NCBI GenBank assembly: GCA_036734105.1
Contig: DAIMZH010000015.1
Coordinates: 1-64,000 of the forward strand
Source: Azoarcus_F sp036734105
GTDB taxonomy: Bacteria > Pseudomonadota > Gammaproteobacteria > Burkholderiales > Rhodocyclaceae
Length of the DNA: 64,000 nucleotides
Direction: 5' to 3'
Below are positions 25,384 through 34,079 of the stretch, in pieces (the stretch's first letter is position 1; every line of letters starts with the position of its first letter). Below the pieces are notes generated by a model, which was not told the origin of the DNA, made no database searches, and worked only from the letters and a program-made list of their open reading frames with translations. A program made the position numbers and the translations under genes.

Positions 25384-26310
25384 ATGACAACAACCGCGTT
25401 CATCACGCATCGGGACTGCTGGCTCCATTCCATGGGGAGCTTTCACCCCGAGTGTCCGGATCGCCTGGCTGCCATCAACGACCGATTGATTGCTGCTGGA
25501 CTGGATCTTTATCTGACCTTTCAGGATGCCCCGCTCGCCACTGAGGAGCAGGTGTGTCGTGCGCACGATAAAGCCTACTTCAAGCAGATCGTCGATAGTG
25601 TACCGGAGCACGGTATCAGACACCTCGACCCTGACACCGCAATGTGTCCTGCCACCTTGCAGTCAGCGCTGCGCTCAGCGGGTGCCGGCGTGCTGGCAAC
25701 CGACCTTGTAATGGGCGGTGAGGTCGAAAGTGCCTTTTGTGCGGTGCGACCACCCGGGCATCACGCCGAGCGTGGCAAGGCGATGGGCTTCTGCTTTTTC
25801 AACAACGTGGCTATTGCTGCACTGCATGCGCTTGAGGCGCACGGTCTTGAGCGGGTGGCAGTGATCGACTTCGATGTGCATCACGGCAATGGCACGGAAG
25901 ACATCTTTCGCAATGATCCACGTGTAATGATGGCAAGTATTTTTCAGCACCCTTTCTATCCTTACAGTGGGGCTGACAACAAGGCCGAGCACATGGTCAA
26001 CGTGCCGGTGCCAGCAGGAACGCGGGGCGATGGTTTCCGTCAGGTGGTCACCGACATCTGGCTGCCTGCGCTGAGACGGCATAACCCGCAGATGTTGTTC
26101 ATTTCCGCCGGCTTCGACGCCCACTATGAAGACGATATGGGCTCGTGCGGTCTGGTCGAGGCTGACTACATCTGGGTAACCGAGCAGCTCAAGGCATTGG
26201 TAGCCGAGTGCGGTCATCAGCGTATCGTGTCGGTGCTGGAAGGAGGCTACGATCTCTCGGCCATGTCCCGTTCGGCGGTGGCCCACGTCAAGGCGCTGGC
26301 TGATCTTTAA
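25384..26310 (+). CDS. Histone-deacetylase-family (class II-like) deacetylase
   Basis: This 308-residue zinc hydrolase of the arginase/deacetylase fold carries every expected active-site motif. These are FHPECPDRL, PPGHHAERGKAMGFCFFNN (tandem His), the metal site DFDVHHGNGTE, FISAGFDAH and LEGGYDL. Bacterial members deacetylate acetylpolyamines, acetoin-pathway proteins or other acyl-amides; the substrate here is not known. A purine-rich ribosome-binding site (GAGAGGAGGGG) lies directly before the ATG. Confidence 0.92.
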   Translation: MTTTAFITHRDCWLHSMGSFHPECPDRLAAINDRLIAAGLDLYLTFQDAPLATEEQVCRAHDKAYFKQIVDSVPEHGIRHLDPDTAMCPATLQSALRSAGAGVLATDLVMGGEVESAFCAVRPPGHHAERGKAMGFCFFNNVAIAALHALEAHGLERVAVIDFDVHHGNGTEDIFRNDPRVMMASIFQHPFYPYSGADNKAEHMVNVPVPAGTRGDGFRQVVTDIWLPALRRHNPQMLFISAGFDAHYEDDMGSCGLVEADYIWVTEQLKALVAECGHQRIVSVLEGGYDLSAMSRSAVAHVKALADL

Positions 26311-26470
26311 AGCAAGGGTGGCGTTCCGATCTGCTCCGTATGCTCCGGGATGCCACCTGAGTCCGGCTGCTTCACTCTCCGGTCTGAGCATGATCGCTGT
26401 GTCGTGCGCTTGGCGCACGGCTGCGATCAGGTAGAATAATGCGTTTAAACCTTTTCATGGCTGCTGCTCA

Positions 26471-27349
26471 ATGATTACCGGATCGATTGTTGCCATCGTG
26501 ACTCCGATGCGCCCGGATGGCGCGCTTGACCTGCCGCGCTTTCGCGCACTGATCGACTTCCATATCGCCGAAGGCACTGACGCTATAGTGGTTGTCGGCA
26601 CCACTGGCGAATCGCCAACCGTGAGTGTTGATGAACACTGCGAGTTGATCAAGGTGGCGGTTGAACACTGCGCAGGCCGTATTCCGGTCATTGCCGGCAC
26701 CGGGGCAAACTCAACTGCTGAAGCCATTGAACTGGCCAGCTTTGCTCAACAAGCCGGGGCTGCAGCACACTTGTCGGTTGTGCCCTACTACAACAGGCCC
26801 ACCCAGGAGGGCTTGTATCAGCATTTTCGCAGCATTGCCGAGGCGGTCGAGCTGCCACTCATTCTCTACAACGTTCCAGTCCGGACCGTGGCAGACATGC
26901 ACAACGACACGGTCATACGGCTGGCAGACATTCCCAATATTGTCGGCATCAAGGACGCTACCGGCAGCATAGACCGCTGTTGTGATCTGGTCGAACGCGT
27001 GCCCGAAGGCTTTGCGTTGTACACCGGCGACGACATGACCGCCTTGCCGTTCCTGCTGCTCGGTGGTCACGGCGTGATCTCGGTCACCGCCAACGTGGCA
27101 CCGCGTGCCATGCACGATATGTGTGTCGCGGCCCTTGCAGGCGATCTGATCCAGGCCAGGCAGCTCAATGCCGGACTGGTGCATCTGCATCGTGACCTGT
27201 TCTGCGAGGCCAACCCCATTCCAGTCAAGTGGGCTGTGCAACAGATGGGACTCATCGACGGTGGCATCCGCCTGCCGCTCACCCCGCTATCGCAACCCGC
27301 TCAGGCGCGTGTACTCGCAGCCCTGCTGCATGCCGGCATCAACGTCTGA
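26471..27349 (+). CDS. dapA: 4-hydroxy-tetrahydrodipicolinate synthase
   Basis: This enzyme condenses pyruvate and aspartate semialdehyde in lysine and diaminopimelate synthesis. The 292-residue TIM barrel has GTTGESPTVSVDEH, the active-site Tyr in VPYYNRPTQEGLYQHF, the Schiff-base Lys in VGIKDATGSIDRC, and YTGDDM. It is followed 13 nt later by bamC, the common beta- and gammaproteobacterial order dapA-bamC. Confidence 0.96.
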   Translation: MITGSIVAIVTPMRPDGALDLPRFRALIDFHIAEGTDAIVVVGTTGESPTVSVDEHCELIKVAVEHCAGRIPVIAGTGANSTAEAIELASFAQQAGAAAHLSVVPYYNRPTQEGLYQHFRSIAEAVELPLILYNVPVRTVADMHNDTVIRLADIPNIVGIKDATGSIDRCCDLVERVPEGFALYTGDDMTALPFLLLGGHGVISVTANVAPRAMHDMCVAALAGDLIQARQLNAGLVHLHRDLFCEANPIPVKWAVQQMGLIDGGIRLPLTPLSQPAQARVLAALLHAGINV

Positions 27350-27362
27350 CCCCAGAGGCCAC

Positions 27363-28508
27363 ATGAAAATGAAGTCCAATCATCTCTTCCCGCTTACGGT
27401 CATTGCCCTCTCGGTAGCCTTGACGACCGGGTGTTCGACATCCGCATTCGAGGGTAAAAAGATAGACTACAAGAGCGCCCGTCAGGTGTCACCGCTGGAA
27501 CTACCCCCTGATCTGACCGGCTCCCGCACCGATGACCGCTTCGCCCTGCCCACCAGCAGCGGGGTGGCAACGTTCTCCAGTTACTCCGCCGACCGCGCAG
27601 CCTTACCAACCCGAGGTAGTTCCGAAGTGCTCACCCCAGTCGATGGCATGCGCATCGAAAGGGCCGGTACCCAGCGCTGGTTGGTCGTGCCAGGTGATGC
27701 GAATGTGTTATGGCCGGACATCAAGGATTTCTGGATGGAGCTTGGCTTCATCATAAATATCGACCGTCCAGAGATTGGTGTGATGGAGACTGACTGGGCC
27801 GAAGATCGCGCACGTATTCCAATGGACTTTGTTCGTGCCACGCTTGGACGCGTGTTTGACGGTATATTCTCCACCTCGGAGCGTGATAAGTTCCGCACGC
27901 GTCTGGAAGAAGGCAAAGAGCCTGGCTCAGTCGAGATTTTCATCAGCCACCGCGCCATGAAAGAGGTCTACACCAGCGAGCGTGAAGAGCGTACCGTGTG
28001 GCAACCTGCTCCGGCCGACCCCGAACTCGAAGCCGAGATGCTTCGTCGGCTGATGGTACGCCTGGGTGTGGAAGAGGAGCGCGCGAGCGCCATGCTGGCG
28101 CGCGACCAGACATCGCAGCGTGCCGTAATGCAGTCGGGTGCTGATGGTCAGCCGGTACTTTTGGTGGATGAGTCCTTTGACCGTGCCTGGCGTCGGGTTG
28201 GCCTGGCGCTGGATCGCAGCGGCTTTACCGTTGAAGACCGTGACCGCTCGCAAGGCCTTTTCTTTGTGCGCTATATCGATCCAGACGCCGACGCACGCAG
28301 CCAGAGCTCACCAGGCATGCTGTCGCGCCTGGCTTTCTGGCGTGACAGCAAGCCTTCTGAGGTCAAGGGTGGTACGGAATACCGTATCGCAGTTTCCCGC
28401 AGCGGTGGCGCTCAGAGTGTCGTAACCGTATTGACCCGTGAAGGTGGGCAAGACCGTTCAGCCACTGCAAGTCAGATACTTGATCTGTTGCAGCAGCAAT
28501 TGCGTTGA
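27363..28508 (+). CDS. bamC: Outer membrane assembly lipoprotein BamC
   Basis: A 381-residue accessory lipoprotein of the BAM complex that inserts beta-barrel proteins. It starts at ATG 27363 with a signal ending in the lipobox LTTGC. The unstructured N-terminal segment with LELPPDLTG, which binds BamD, is clear. Two helix-grip domains follow, roughly residues 90-210 and 255-380 (ending ASQILDLLQQQLR). An open frame continues upstream within dapA, but the lipoprotein signal fixes the start. Confidence 0.93.
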   Translation: MKMKSNHLFPLTVIALSVALTTGCSTSAFEGKKIDYKSARQVSPLELPPDLTGSRTDDRFALPTSSGVATFSSYSADRAALPTRGSSEVLTPVDGMRIERAGTQRWLVVPGDANVLWPDIKDFWMELGFIINIDRPEIGVMETDWAEDRARIPMDFVRATLGRVFDGIFSTSERDKFRTRLEEGKEPGSVEIFISHRAMKEVYTSEREERTVWQPAPADPELEAEMLRRLMVRLGVEEERASAMLARDQTSQRAVMQSGADGQPVLLVDESFDRAWRRVGLALDRSGFTVEDRDRSQGLFFVRYIDPDADARSQSSPGMLSRLAFWRDSKPSEVKGGTEYRIAVSRSGGAQSVVTVLTREGGQDRSATASQILDLLQQQLR

Positions 28509-28526
28509 TGTAAAAACAGGCGATAA

Positions 28527-28557
28527 CAAAAGTCGGCATCTGCCGACTTTTGTTTTT
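28527..28557 (+). terminator. Intrinsic terminator after bamC
   Basis: A 12-bp stem (CAAAAGTCGGCA / TGCCGACTTTTG) with a 2-nt spacer is followed by TTTTT. It lies 18 nt past the bamC stop and ends the dapA-bamC transcript. The stem AAAAG/CTTTT also gives a T-run on the other strand, so partial bidirectional action is possible. Confidence 0.9.
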
Positions 28558-28691
28558 GTGCGTCCAGCATCGGTGCCGGTTTTGATCGATTCCCGATGCT
28601 CCGATTCTCCTGGTCGCAATTCATCAAACCGGCCCTGGGGTGTTGTAGCAGGGGCTCAGTCGATCATGCAAGCCTCTGTGTTTATCGCTAG

Positions 28692-30698
28692 TCAGGTTCT
28701 ATACCTTTTCAGCATGCTGTTCAGCTCGCTCGACAGGTTCTGCAACCGATTGACCGTATTCAGGTTATCTCTTGATGCTTCGCTGTTTTGCTCGGTTACG
28801 CTGGCAATGCGTTCAACGTTGACGGCGATTTGTTGAACCGCGACCTCTTGTTCTCGCAGCGCATTGGTAATGTCTTCTACTTGTTCGGTGACTTCGGATG
28901 TTTTGACGCCGATGCCGCGCAGAGCCTGCTCGGTTTGCTCCACCATTTGCTGACTGGTTTGCAGGTGGGTGTCGGCTTGTTCCATAGCCTCGGTTGTGCT
29001 GTCAATCCCGCTTCTGATGCCACCAATCAGATCACCGATCGAAGTGGTTGATTGGGCGGTGCGTTCTGCAAGTTTGCGCACTTCATCTGCGACAACAGCA
29101 AAGCCACGCCCATGTTCGCCTGCACGGGCAGCTTCTATTGCGGCGTTGAGCGCCAGCAAATTGGTTTGATCGGCTATTTCTCGGATGGTGTTGACAATTC
29201 CCCCGATTTTTTCCGAGCGCATTTCCAACTGTTCAAGACTGGTTTTTGAGCCCGAGACCCGGTCAGCAAGCTCTTCTACCCTTGATACCATCTCGGTCAT
29301 CAAGCCGAGGGCTGCGCTAGTCTCCGCGTTGGTTCTTTCGACCAAAGCATTCACGCGTTGGGCGCCGCTTGCGGTTTCGGTAATGCTTACCGAAGCTTCC
29401 TCCACAGCCGCAGCTACGGCTGCCGTCGAATCGGATTCGGTTGCTGCGCTTTGATTGAGTCGTTTGCTTGCTTCGTTGAGTGTGTCTGATGCAGACGACA
29501 GCGCCTGGCTGGAGCGCCCCAATTCAGTCAGGATGGAGCGAAACTTTCCCACCATGCTGTTGAATGCGACGGCTGTGCGTTGCACTTCGGCAACACCGGA
29601 TACATGTATGACATGGGTAAAATCGTCACCGGAATCAATTTCTTCAGCCACCTCAATGAGCCTGCGCAAGGGACTGGTCACGCGGTGTGCGATCCATAAC
29701 GCGGCCAGAGCGGTCAGCAGCACGGCGCCAGCAGCCAGGCCAGCGGTCATCCAGAGGCTGCGGGTTGCCGTCGCCGAGGCGTGTTGTGCTTGCTGCCGGA
29801 TATCTTCTGCAAGTGCATTTTCAAGTCCATAAAGAAGATCGATCCTGTCTGTGCTCGCCTTGAACCAATCTTCCGGTCTGGCCTCATTTTCGCCAGAAAA
29901 GAAGCGGTTCCTGACGCGTTCGCGGAACGCGTCGACAGAACGTGAGGGAGGTGAGTTCAATACCTCGTTCAAACCGTGTGCCTGAGCAGGCGAGGCATGA
30001 CTGGCAAACATTTCGAACATCGCAGACTGTCGGTTCACGCGCTCGGTAATTCTCAAAAAGAGTTCGCTATTGACCTCGTTTCCGGCAAACGCCTGAGTGG
30101 TCAAGGCCCGTTCAAGGCCGGCAGATTCTTTGGCGCGCGCTAGCGCGTCGAGCGAGAACAATGCTTTGACCACCTCAGGATTGCGCACCGATTCGATGGA
30201 CACTGCGAGGAGTTCAATCAACTCACCAATCGTGGCCGTATAGTAGGCGGCACTCTCAGGTGGTTTGATTGCCAGCCGATCGATCGATTGGCGCATCTGA
30301 TCAATGGAAGCCAGCGCTTGCCTGACCCGGTCTATCTGCGTTCCGAGTGCTGCCGATGCATCTTGTGTATTGCGTGTCAGATAGGTTTCAAGCGCGCTGT
30401 GGGCTGTGTTGCTATCGTTGCGGTAGCGCGGTAACACATCTGCAAAATTTCGCCCCTGAGAGCTCAGGAAACCAGCGCTGGAGCCGCGTTCAATCTGAAG
30501 CCTGTGCACAAGCTCACCGGTTGCCAGGTTGAGAGCGACAAGCCTGGCGCTTATTTCGGCGTCTCTCTGGTTGGCGACATGGTCGCTTACCAGGGAATAC
30601 GAAAGCAGCAGCAGACAGAGCACGGGAATAGTGATCAGAAACAACAAATGCTGACCGATGGTTCCAATGTGCCGGGGGCTGGCGTTCTCTGTGGGCAT
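28692..30698 (-). CDS. Methyl-accepting chemotaxis protein with NIT sensor
   Basis: This 668-residue transmembrane chemoreceptor has a first helix (HLLFLITIPVLCLLLLSYSL) near residues 18-37. The periplasmic domain carries the NIT-type start LVHRLQIERGSSAGFLSSQG. A second helix near 320-345 is followed by a HAMP and a cytoplasmic signalling coiled coil with the conserved tip ADQTNLLALNAAIEAARAGE. NIT domains bind nitrate or nitrite in characterised regulators, so nitrate taxis is a reasonable but unproven guess. It is a stand-alone gene; no che genes are nearby. Confidence 0.92.
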   Translation of the reverse strand: MPTENASPRHIGTIGQHLLFLITIPVLCLLLLSYSLVSDHVANQRDAEISARLVALNLATGELVHRLQIERGSSAGFLSSQGRNFADVLPRYRNDSNTAHSALETYLTRNTQDASAALGTQIDRVRQALASIDQMRQSIDRLAIKPPESAAYYTATIGELIELLAVSIESVRNPEVVKALFSLDALARAKESAGLERALTTQAFAGNEVNSELFLRITERVNRQSAMFEMFASHASPAQAHGLNEVLNSPPSRSVDAFRERVRNRFFSGENEARPEDWFKASTDRIDLLYGLENALAEDIRQQAQHASATATRSLWMTAGLAAGAVLLTALAALWIAHRVTSPLRRLIEVAEEIDSGDDFTHVIHVSGVAEVQRTAVAFNSMVGKFRSILTELGRSSQALSSASDTLNEASKRLNQSAATESDSTAAVAAAVEEASVSITETASGAQRVNALVERTNAETSAALGLMTEMVSRVEELADRVSGSKTSLEQLEMRSEKIGGIVNTIREIADQTNLLALNAAIEAARAGEHGRGFAVVADEVRKLAERTAQSTTSIGDLIGGIRSGIDSTTEAMEQADTHLQTSQQMVEQTEQALRGIGVKTSEVTEQVEDITNALREQEVAVQQIAVNVERIASVTEQNSEASRDNLNTVNRLQNLSSELNSMLKRYRT

Positions 30699-30721
30699 GA
30701 TTCAACACCTTTGATCAATGC

Positions 30722-30737
30722 GCCTGCTGACGCAGGC
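30722..30737. repeat. Small inverted repeat upstream of the chemoreceptor
   Basis: GCCTGC and GCAGGC flank a 4-nt loop, about 24 nt before the leftward chemoreceptor start. On the plus strand a T-rich run follows (CTGTTTTTGTTTT), so it resembles a plus-strand terminator. No rightward gene ends there, so it is more likely a leader structure of the chemoreceptor message or part of its promoter region. Confidence 0.4.
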
Positions 30738-30956
30738 CTGTTTTTGTTTTACTCGAACATCGTTGAGGCGCGGATGAAGTTCGTTCTGGTTGATATCCTT
30801 TGCGTTGATCAGCAGTCCGAATGACCACAACGCACATTACCTGATTTGACCCAGTATCCGGAAGCTTGCCATTGCTCAAAGTAGATTACGGCAAAAACAT
30901 GCCGACCTTGAAGCAGCAAGGAGATCAAACCTGGAAGAATGCGGAGCGGGCAAAAC

Positions 30957-30980
30957 AAAAGCCCCCTTTCGGGGGCTTTT
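30957..30980 (-). terminator. Terminator of the tRNA Pro-Arg-His cluster
   Basis: A 10-bp stem AAAAGCCCCC / GGGGGCTTTT with a 4-nt loop sits 10 nt past the 3' end of tRNA-His. On the minus strand it ends in TTTTG followed by TTTTG. The stem is nearly symmetrical, so it may work both ways. Confidence 0.88.
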
Positions 30981-30990
30981 GTCTGATACA

Positions 30991-31067
30991 TGGGGCGACA
31001 TACCGGGATCGAACCGGTGACAACTGGAGCCACAATCCAGTGCTCTACCAACTGAGCTAATGCCGCC
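30991..31067 (-). tRNA. tRNA-His (GTG)
   Basis: The anticodon stem CTGGA/TCCAG carries anticodon GTG. The acceptor arms GCGGCAT and ATGTCGC pair with one G-T wobble, followed by C73 and an encoded CCA. The extra 5' G opposite C73, diagnostic of tRNA-His, is present at 31067. It is the last tRNA of a leftward three-gene cluster. Confidence 0.95.
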
Positions 31068-31108
31068 ACTTTCAGGGCATCGAAAAATCAATGCCGTTAA
31101 AACTTTTT

Positions 31109-31185
31109 TGGCCTGCCCGACAGGAATCGAACCTGTAACCCCCGGCTTAGAAGGCCGGTGCTCTATCCAGTTGAGCTACGGGCAG
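31109..31185 (-). tRNA. tRNA-Arg (TCT)
   Basis: The acceptor arms CTGCCCG and CGGGCAG pair, with discriminator G and an encoded CCA. The anticodon stem is CCGGC/GCCGG and the loop carries TCT. It lies 28 nt after tRNA-Pro and 41 nt before tRNA-His in one leftward cluster, recalling the argX-hisR-leuT-proM group of enterobacteria. Confidence 0.95.
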
Positions 31186-31213
31186 AGAGTCCGCGGGCGT
31201 TCGGGGTAAGCTT

Positions 31214-31290
31214 TGGTCGGGGTGGAGGGATTCGAACCCCCGACATCTTGCTCCCAAAGCAAGCGCGCTACCGGACTGCGCTACACCCCG
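31214..31290 (-). tRNA. tRNA-Pro (TGG)
   Basis: The acceptor arms CGGGGTG and CACCCCG pair, with discriminator A and an encoded CCA. The stem CTTGC/GCAAG presents anticodon TGG. It is the first gene of the tRNA cluster and is a different isoacceptor from the tRNA-Pro(CGG) at 9072-9148. Confidence 0.95.
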
Positions 31291-31418
31291 AGAGCCGCGA
31301 ATATTACACACACTATCCGCACTCGTCAAACATCATTTTAAGTTTTGTGTGAGCCCCGGTCGTGAAATGCCGGAAAGGGTTTCGACGTGTCAGCGCGACT
31401 GAAGGCCGCCTGCCCTGT

Positions 31419-32321
31419 TCAAGCCAAGGCACTGGGCGTCGATTGCTCCACCAGAAAGCGTTCAAAGGCACTGGCTGCCGCCGATACCGGTGCCGCGCTG
31501 TTGCGAGCCACATACCAGTGGCTGCGTATCGGGAAGCCTTCGACGTCCAGCACTGCGAACTGGCCCGGCGGGTGCAGGTCCAGGACTTGTCGCGACAGCG
31601 CCGAGATGCCCAGCCCGGCGAGTACGGCGTGCTTTATGGCCTCGTTGCTGCCGAGCTCGAGCCGTGGTTGCAGGCTCAGGCCATGCTGGGCAAACAGCCG
31701 CTCCACAGCCTTGCGTGTGCCTGAACCGTTTTCCCGCAGCAGCCATCGCTGGCTGGCGAGCGTTGCCAGGGAAATGCCGGAGGCGTTTGCCAAGGGATGG
31801 TCCGGCGCGGCAATCGGCACCAGCGGGTTTTCCTGGAAGGCGGTGGCCACCAGCGCGGCCTCTTCGGGTGGGGTTCCGAGAATGTAGAGTTCGTCGAGAC
31901 GCGCGTTGAAGCTGGCGATGAGTTGCTCGCGGTTGCACACCCGCAGAGACACCTCGATGCCCGGATAGCGTCGCGAAAACTCGCCCAGCAGCTTTGGCGC
32001 GAAGTAGGAGGCGGTGGTGACTGATGCCAAACGCAGGCGACCGCGCTGCAGGCCACTGCGTGCGGCCTGGTCTTCTTCAAAGCGCTCCAGCACCGCGAAA
32101 ATGTCGCGCGCCGCGACGGCGAGCGACTGGCCGGTTTCGGTCAGTTCTATGCGTTTGCCGACCTGGTGTAGCAGCGGCTCTCCGACGGTGTCGCTGAGTT
32201 TTTTGATCTGCATCGACACCGTGGGCTGCGTCAGATGCAGGGTGTCAGCCGCGCGGGTAAAGCTCAGGTGCCGTGCGATGGCCTCGAAGATTTCAAGTTG
32301 TCTGAAGGTGGCGTGGCGCAT
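31419..32321 (-). CDS. cbbR: LysR-family regulator CbbR
   Basis: This 300-residue LysR-type activator sits divergently next to cbbL, the standard arrangement for RuBisCO operon control. The N-terminal helix-turn-helix is RQLEIFEAIARHLSFTRAAD with LTQPTVSMQIKKLSDTVG. The C-terminal effector domain has PLVPIAAPDHPLA and GSNEAIKHAVLAGLGISALS. CbbR proteins respond to metabolites such as RuBP, PEP or NADPH. It should bind in the 146-bp gap to cbbL. Confidence 0.94.
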   Translation of the reverse strand: MRHATFRQLEIFEAIARHLSFTRAADTLHLTQPTVSMQIKKLSDTVGEPLLHQVGKRIELTETGQSLAVAARDIFAVLERFEEDQAARSGLQRGRLRLASVTTASYFAPKLLGEFSRRYPGIEVSLRVCNREQLIASFNARLDELYILGTPPEEAALVATAFQENPLVPIAAPDHPLANASGISLATLASQRWLLRENGSGTRKAVERLFAQHGLSLQPRLELGSNEAIKHAVLAGLGISALSRQVLDLHPPGQFAVLDVEGFPIRSHWYVARNSAAPVSAAASAFERFLVEQSTPSALA

Positions 32322-32336
32322 GTTGTTCGCTATGGC

Positions 32337-32352
32337 ATAGATAAATGTCTAT
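32337..32352. promoter_or_regulatory. Candidate CbbR binding site
   Basis: The palindrome ATAGA-N6-TCTAT lies 15 nt upstream of the cbbR start, within the cbbR-cbbL divergent gap. LysR-type sites are interrupted AT-rich dyads at this place, so it may serve cbbR autorepression and cbbL activation. The assignment rests on position and symmetry only. No convincing -35/-10 pair could be assigned. Confidence 0.4.
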
Positions 32353-32467
32353 GTATCTTATCGAAAACTTTGACTGTTATTTACCTTATCTGCTCGGCAC
32401 ACTGGCCCTCAATCCGGATGCGATTTGTTTCGGACACACAAAAAAACAGAACCAAAGGAGGAGCACA

Positions 32468-33889
32468 ATGGCCACAAAGACCTGGAATGCCGGTGTCAAG
32501 GACTACCGCAGCATCTATTGGGAGCCGCACTACAAGGTCAAGGACAGTGACATTCTGGCCTGCTTCAAGATCACGCCCCAGCCGGGTGTGGATCGCGAGG
32601 AGGCTGCCGCTGCCGTGGCGGCAGAGTCATCGACTGGCACCTGGACGACGGTGTGGACCGACCTGCTGACCGATCTGGACTATTACAAGGGGCGCGCCTA
32701 CGCGATTGAGGATGTCCCCGGCGATGACACCTGTTTTTATGCATTCATTGCCTACCCGATCGACTTGTTCGAGGAGGGTTCGGTGGTCAACGTGTTCACA
32801 TCGTTGGTTGGCAACGTGTTTGGCTTCAAGGCGGTGCGGGCGCTGCGCCTGGAGGATGTGCGTTTTCCGCTGGCCTATGTCAAGACCTGCGGTGGACCAC
32901 CGCACGGCATTCAGGTCGAGCGCGACCTGATGAACAAGTATGGCCGGCCTATGCTGGGTTGCACTATCAAGCCCAAGCTTGGCTTGTCGGCCAAGAACTA
33001 CGGCCGGGCGGTGTATGAATGCCTGCGTGGCGGCCTGGACTTCACCAAGGACGACGAGAACGTCAATTCCCAGCCCTTCATGCGCTGGAAGCAACGTTTC
33101 GATTTTGTCATGGAGGCCATTCACAAGGCCGAGCAGGAAACCGGCGAGCGCAAGGGGCATTACCTGAACGTCACCGCGCCGACGCCGGAGGAGATGTACA
33201 AGCGCGCCGAGTATGCCAAGACGCTGGGTGCGCCAATCATCATGCACGACTATCTGACGGGCGGTTTCTGCGCCAACACCGGCCTGGCCAACTGGTGCCG
33301 CGATAATGGCGTGTTGCTGCACATTCACCGTGCGATGCACGCGGTGCTAGACCGCAACCCGCATCACGGCATCCACTTCCGGGTGCTGACCAAGGCCTTG
33401 CGCCTGTCGGGTGGCGATCACCTGCACTCGGGCACCGTGGTCGGCAAGTTGGAAGGCGACCGCGAGGCGACGCTGGGCTGGATCGACCTGATGCGCGAGC
33501 GCTTCATCAAGGAAGACCGCTCACGTGGCATCTTCTTCGACCAGGATTTCGGCTCCATGCCGGGTGTGTTGCCGGTGGCATCGGGGGGCATCCATGTGTG
33601 GCACATGCCGGCGTTGGTGTCCATCTTCGGTGATGACTCGGTGTTGCAGTTCGGTGGCGGCACGCTTGGTCATCCGTGGGGCAATGCGGCGGGTGCGGCG
33701 GCCAACCGGGTGGCGCTGGAAGCCTGCGTGAAGGCGCGCAACGAAGGCGTCGAGGTGGAAAAAGAGGGCAAAACCGTGCTCATCGACGCAGCTAAACACA
33801 GCCCCGAGCTCAGAGTGGCCATGGAGACCTGGAAGGAAATTCGCTTCGAGTTCGACACCGTGGACAAGCTCGACGTGGCGCACCGCTGA
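32468..33889 (+). CDS. cbbL: RuBisCO large subunit, form IA
   Basis: The large subunit carboxylates ribulose-1,5-bisphosphate. The ATG at 32468 follows a strong AAAGGAGGAG and gives 473 residues, the usual form I length; the longer upstream frame is not needed. Key residues are present: the active-site Lys in CTIKPKLGLSAKNYGRAVYE, the carbamylated Lys and metal ligands in GGLDFTKDDEN, the loop 6 region with GKLEGDREATLG, and IHVWHMPAL. The presence of cbbS and cbbQO, and the absence of carboxysome shell genes, fit the cytosolic form IAq type. Confidence 0.97.
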   Translation: MATKTWNAGVKDYRSIYWEPHYKVKDSDILACFKITPQPGVDREEAAAAVAAESSTGTWTTVWTDLLTDLDYYKGRAYAIEDVPGDDTCFYAFIAYPIDLFEEGSVVNVFTSLVGNVFGFKAVRALRLEDVRFPLAYVKTCGGPPHGIQVERDLMNKYGRPMLGCTIKPKLGLSAKNYGRAVYECLRGGLDFTKDDENVNSQPFMRWKQRFDFVMEAIHKAEQETGERKGHYLNVTAPTPEEMYKRAEYAKTLGAPIIMHDYLTGGFCANTGLANWCRDNGVLLHIHRAMHAVLDRNPHHGIHFRVLTKALRLSGGDHLHSGTVVGKLEGDREATLGWIDLMRERFIKEDRSRGIFFDQDFGSMPGVLPVASGGIHVWHMPALVSIFGDDSVLQFGGGTLGHPWGNAAGAAANRVALEACVKARNEGVEVEKEGKTVLIDAAKHSPELRVAMETWKEIRFEFDTVDKLDVAHR

Positions 33890-33897
33890 TCAAACAG

Positions 33898-33947
33898 GGG
33901 AGAGGCCCACAAGCGTGTCGCCACAGGCGGCAAGCCGAGCCTCTCCC
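33898..33947 (+). promoter_or_regulatory. Hairpin in the cbbL-cbbS spacer
   Basis: Perfect 9-bp arms GGGAGAGGC (33898-33906) and GCCTCTCCC (33939-33947) enclose 32 nt that can fold further. It begins 9 nt after the cbbL stop in an unusually long (190 nt) GC-rich spacer before cbbS. No T-run follows, so it is more like an mRNA-stabilising or processing structure than a full terminator. Confidence 0.55.
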
Positions 33948-34079
33948 GACCGTGCCCCCGCCCGTTGGACCCACTCCCTCATCCCTCGGTCCGGTTGCCC
34001 GCCGGGCGGGTCGAGCGGGCGGACGGCATCCCGGCCAGGGGTGCCACACCACACTCAACTACATGCCAAGGAGACTGTC

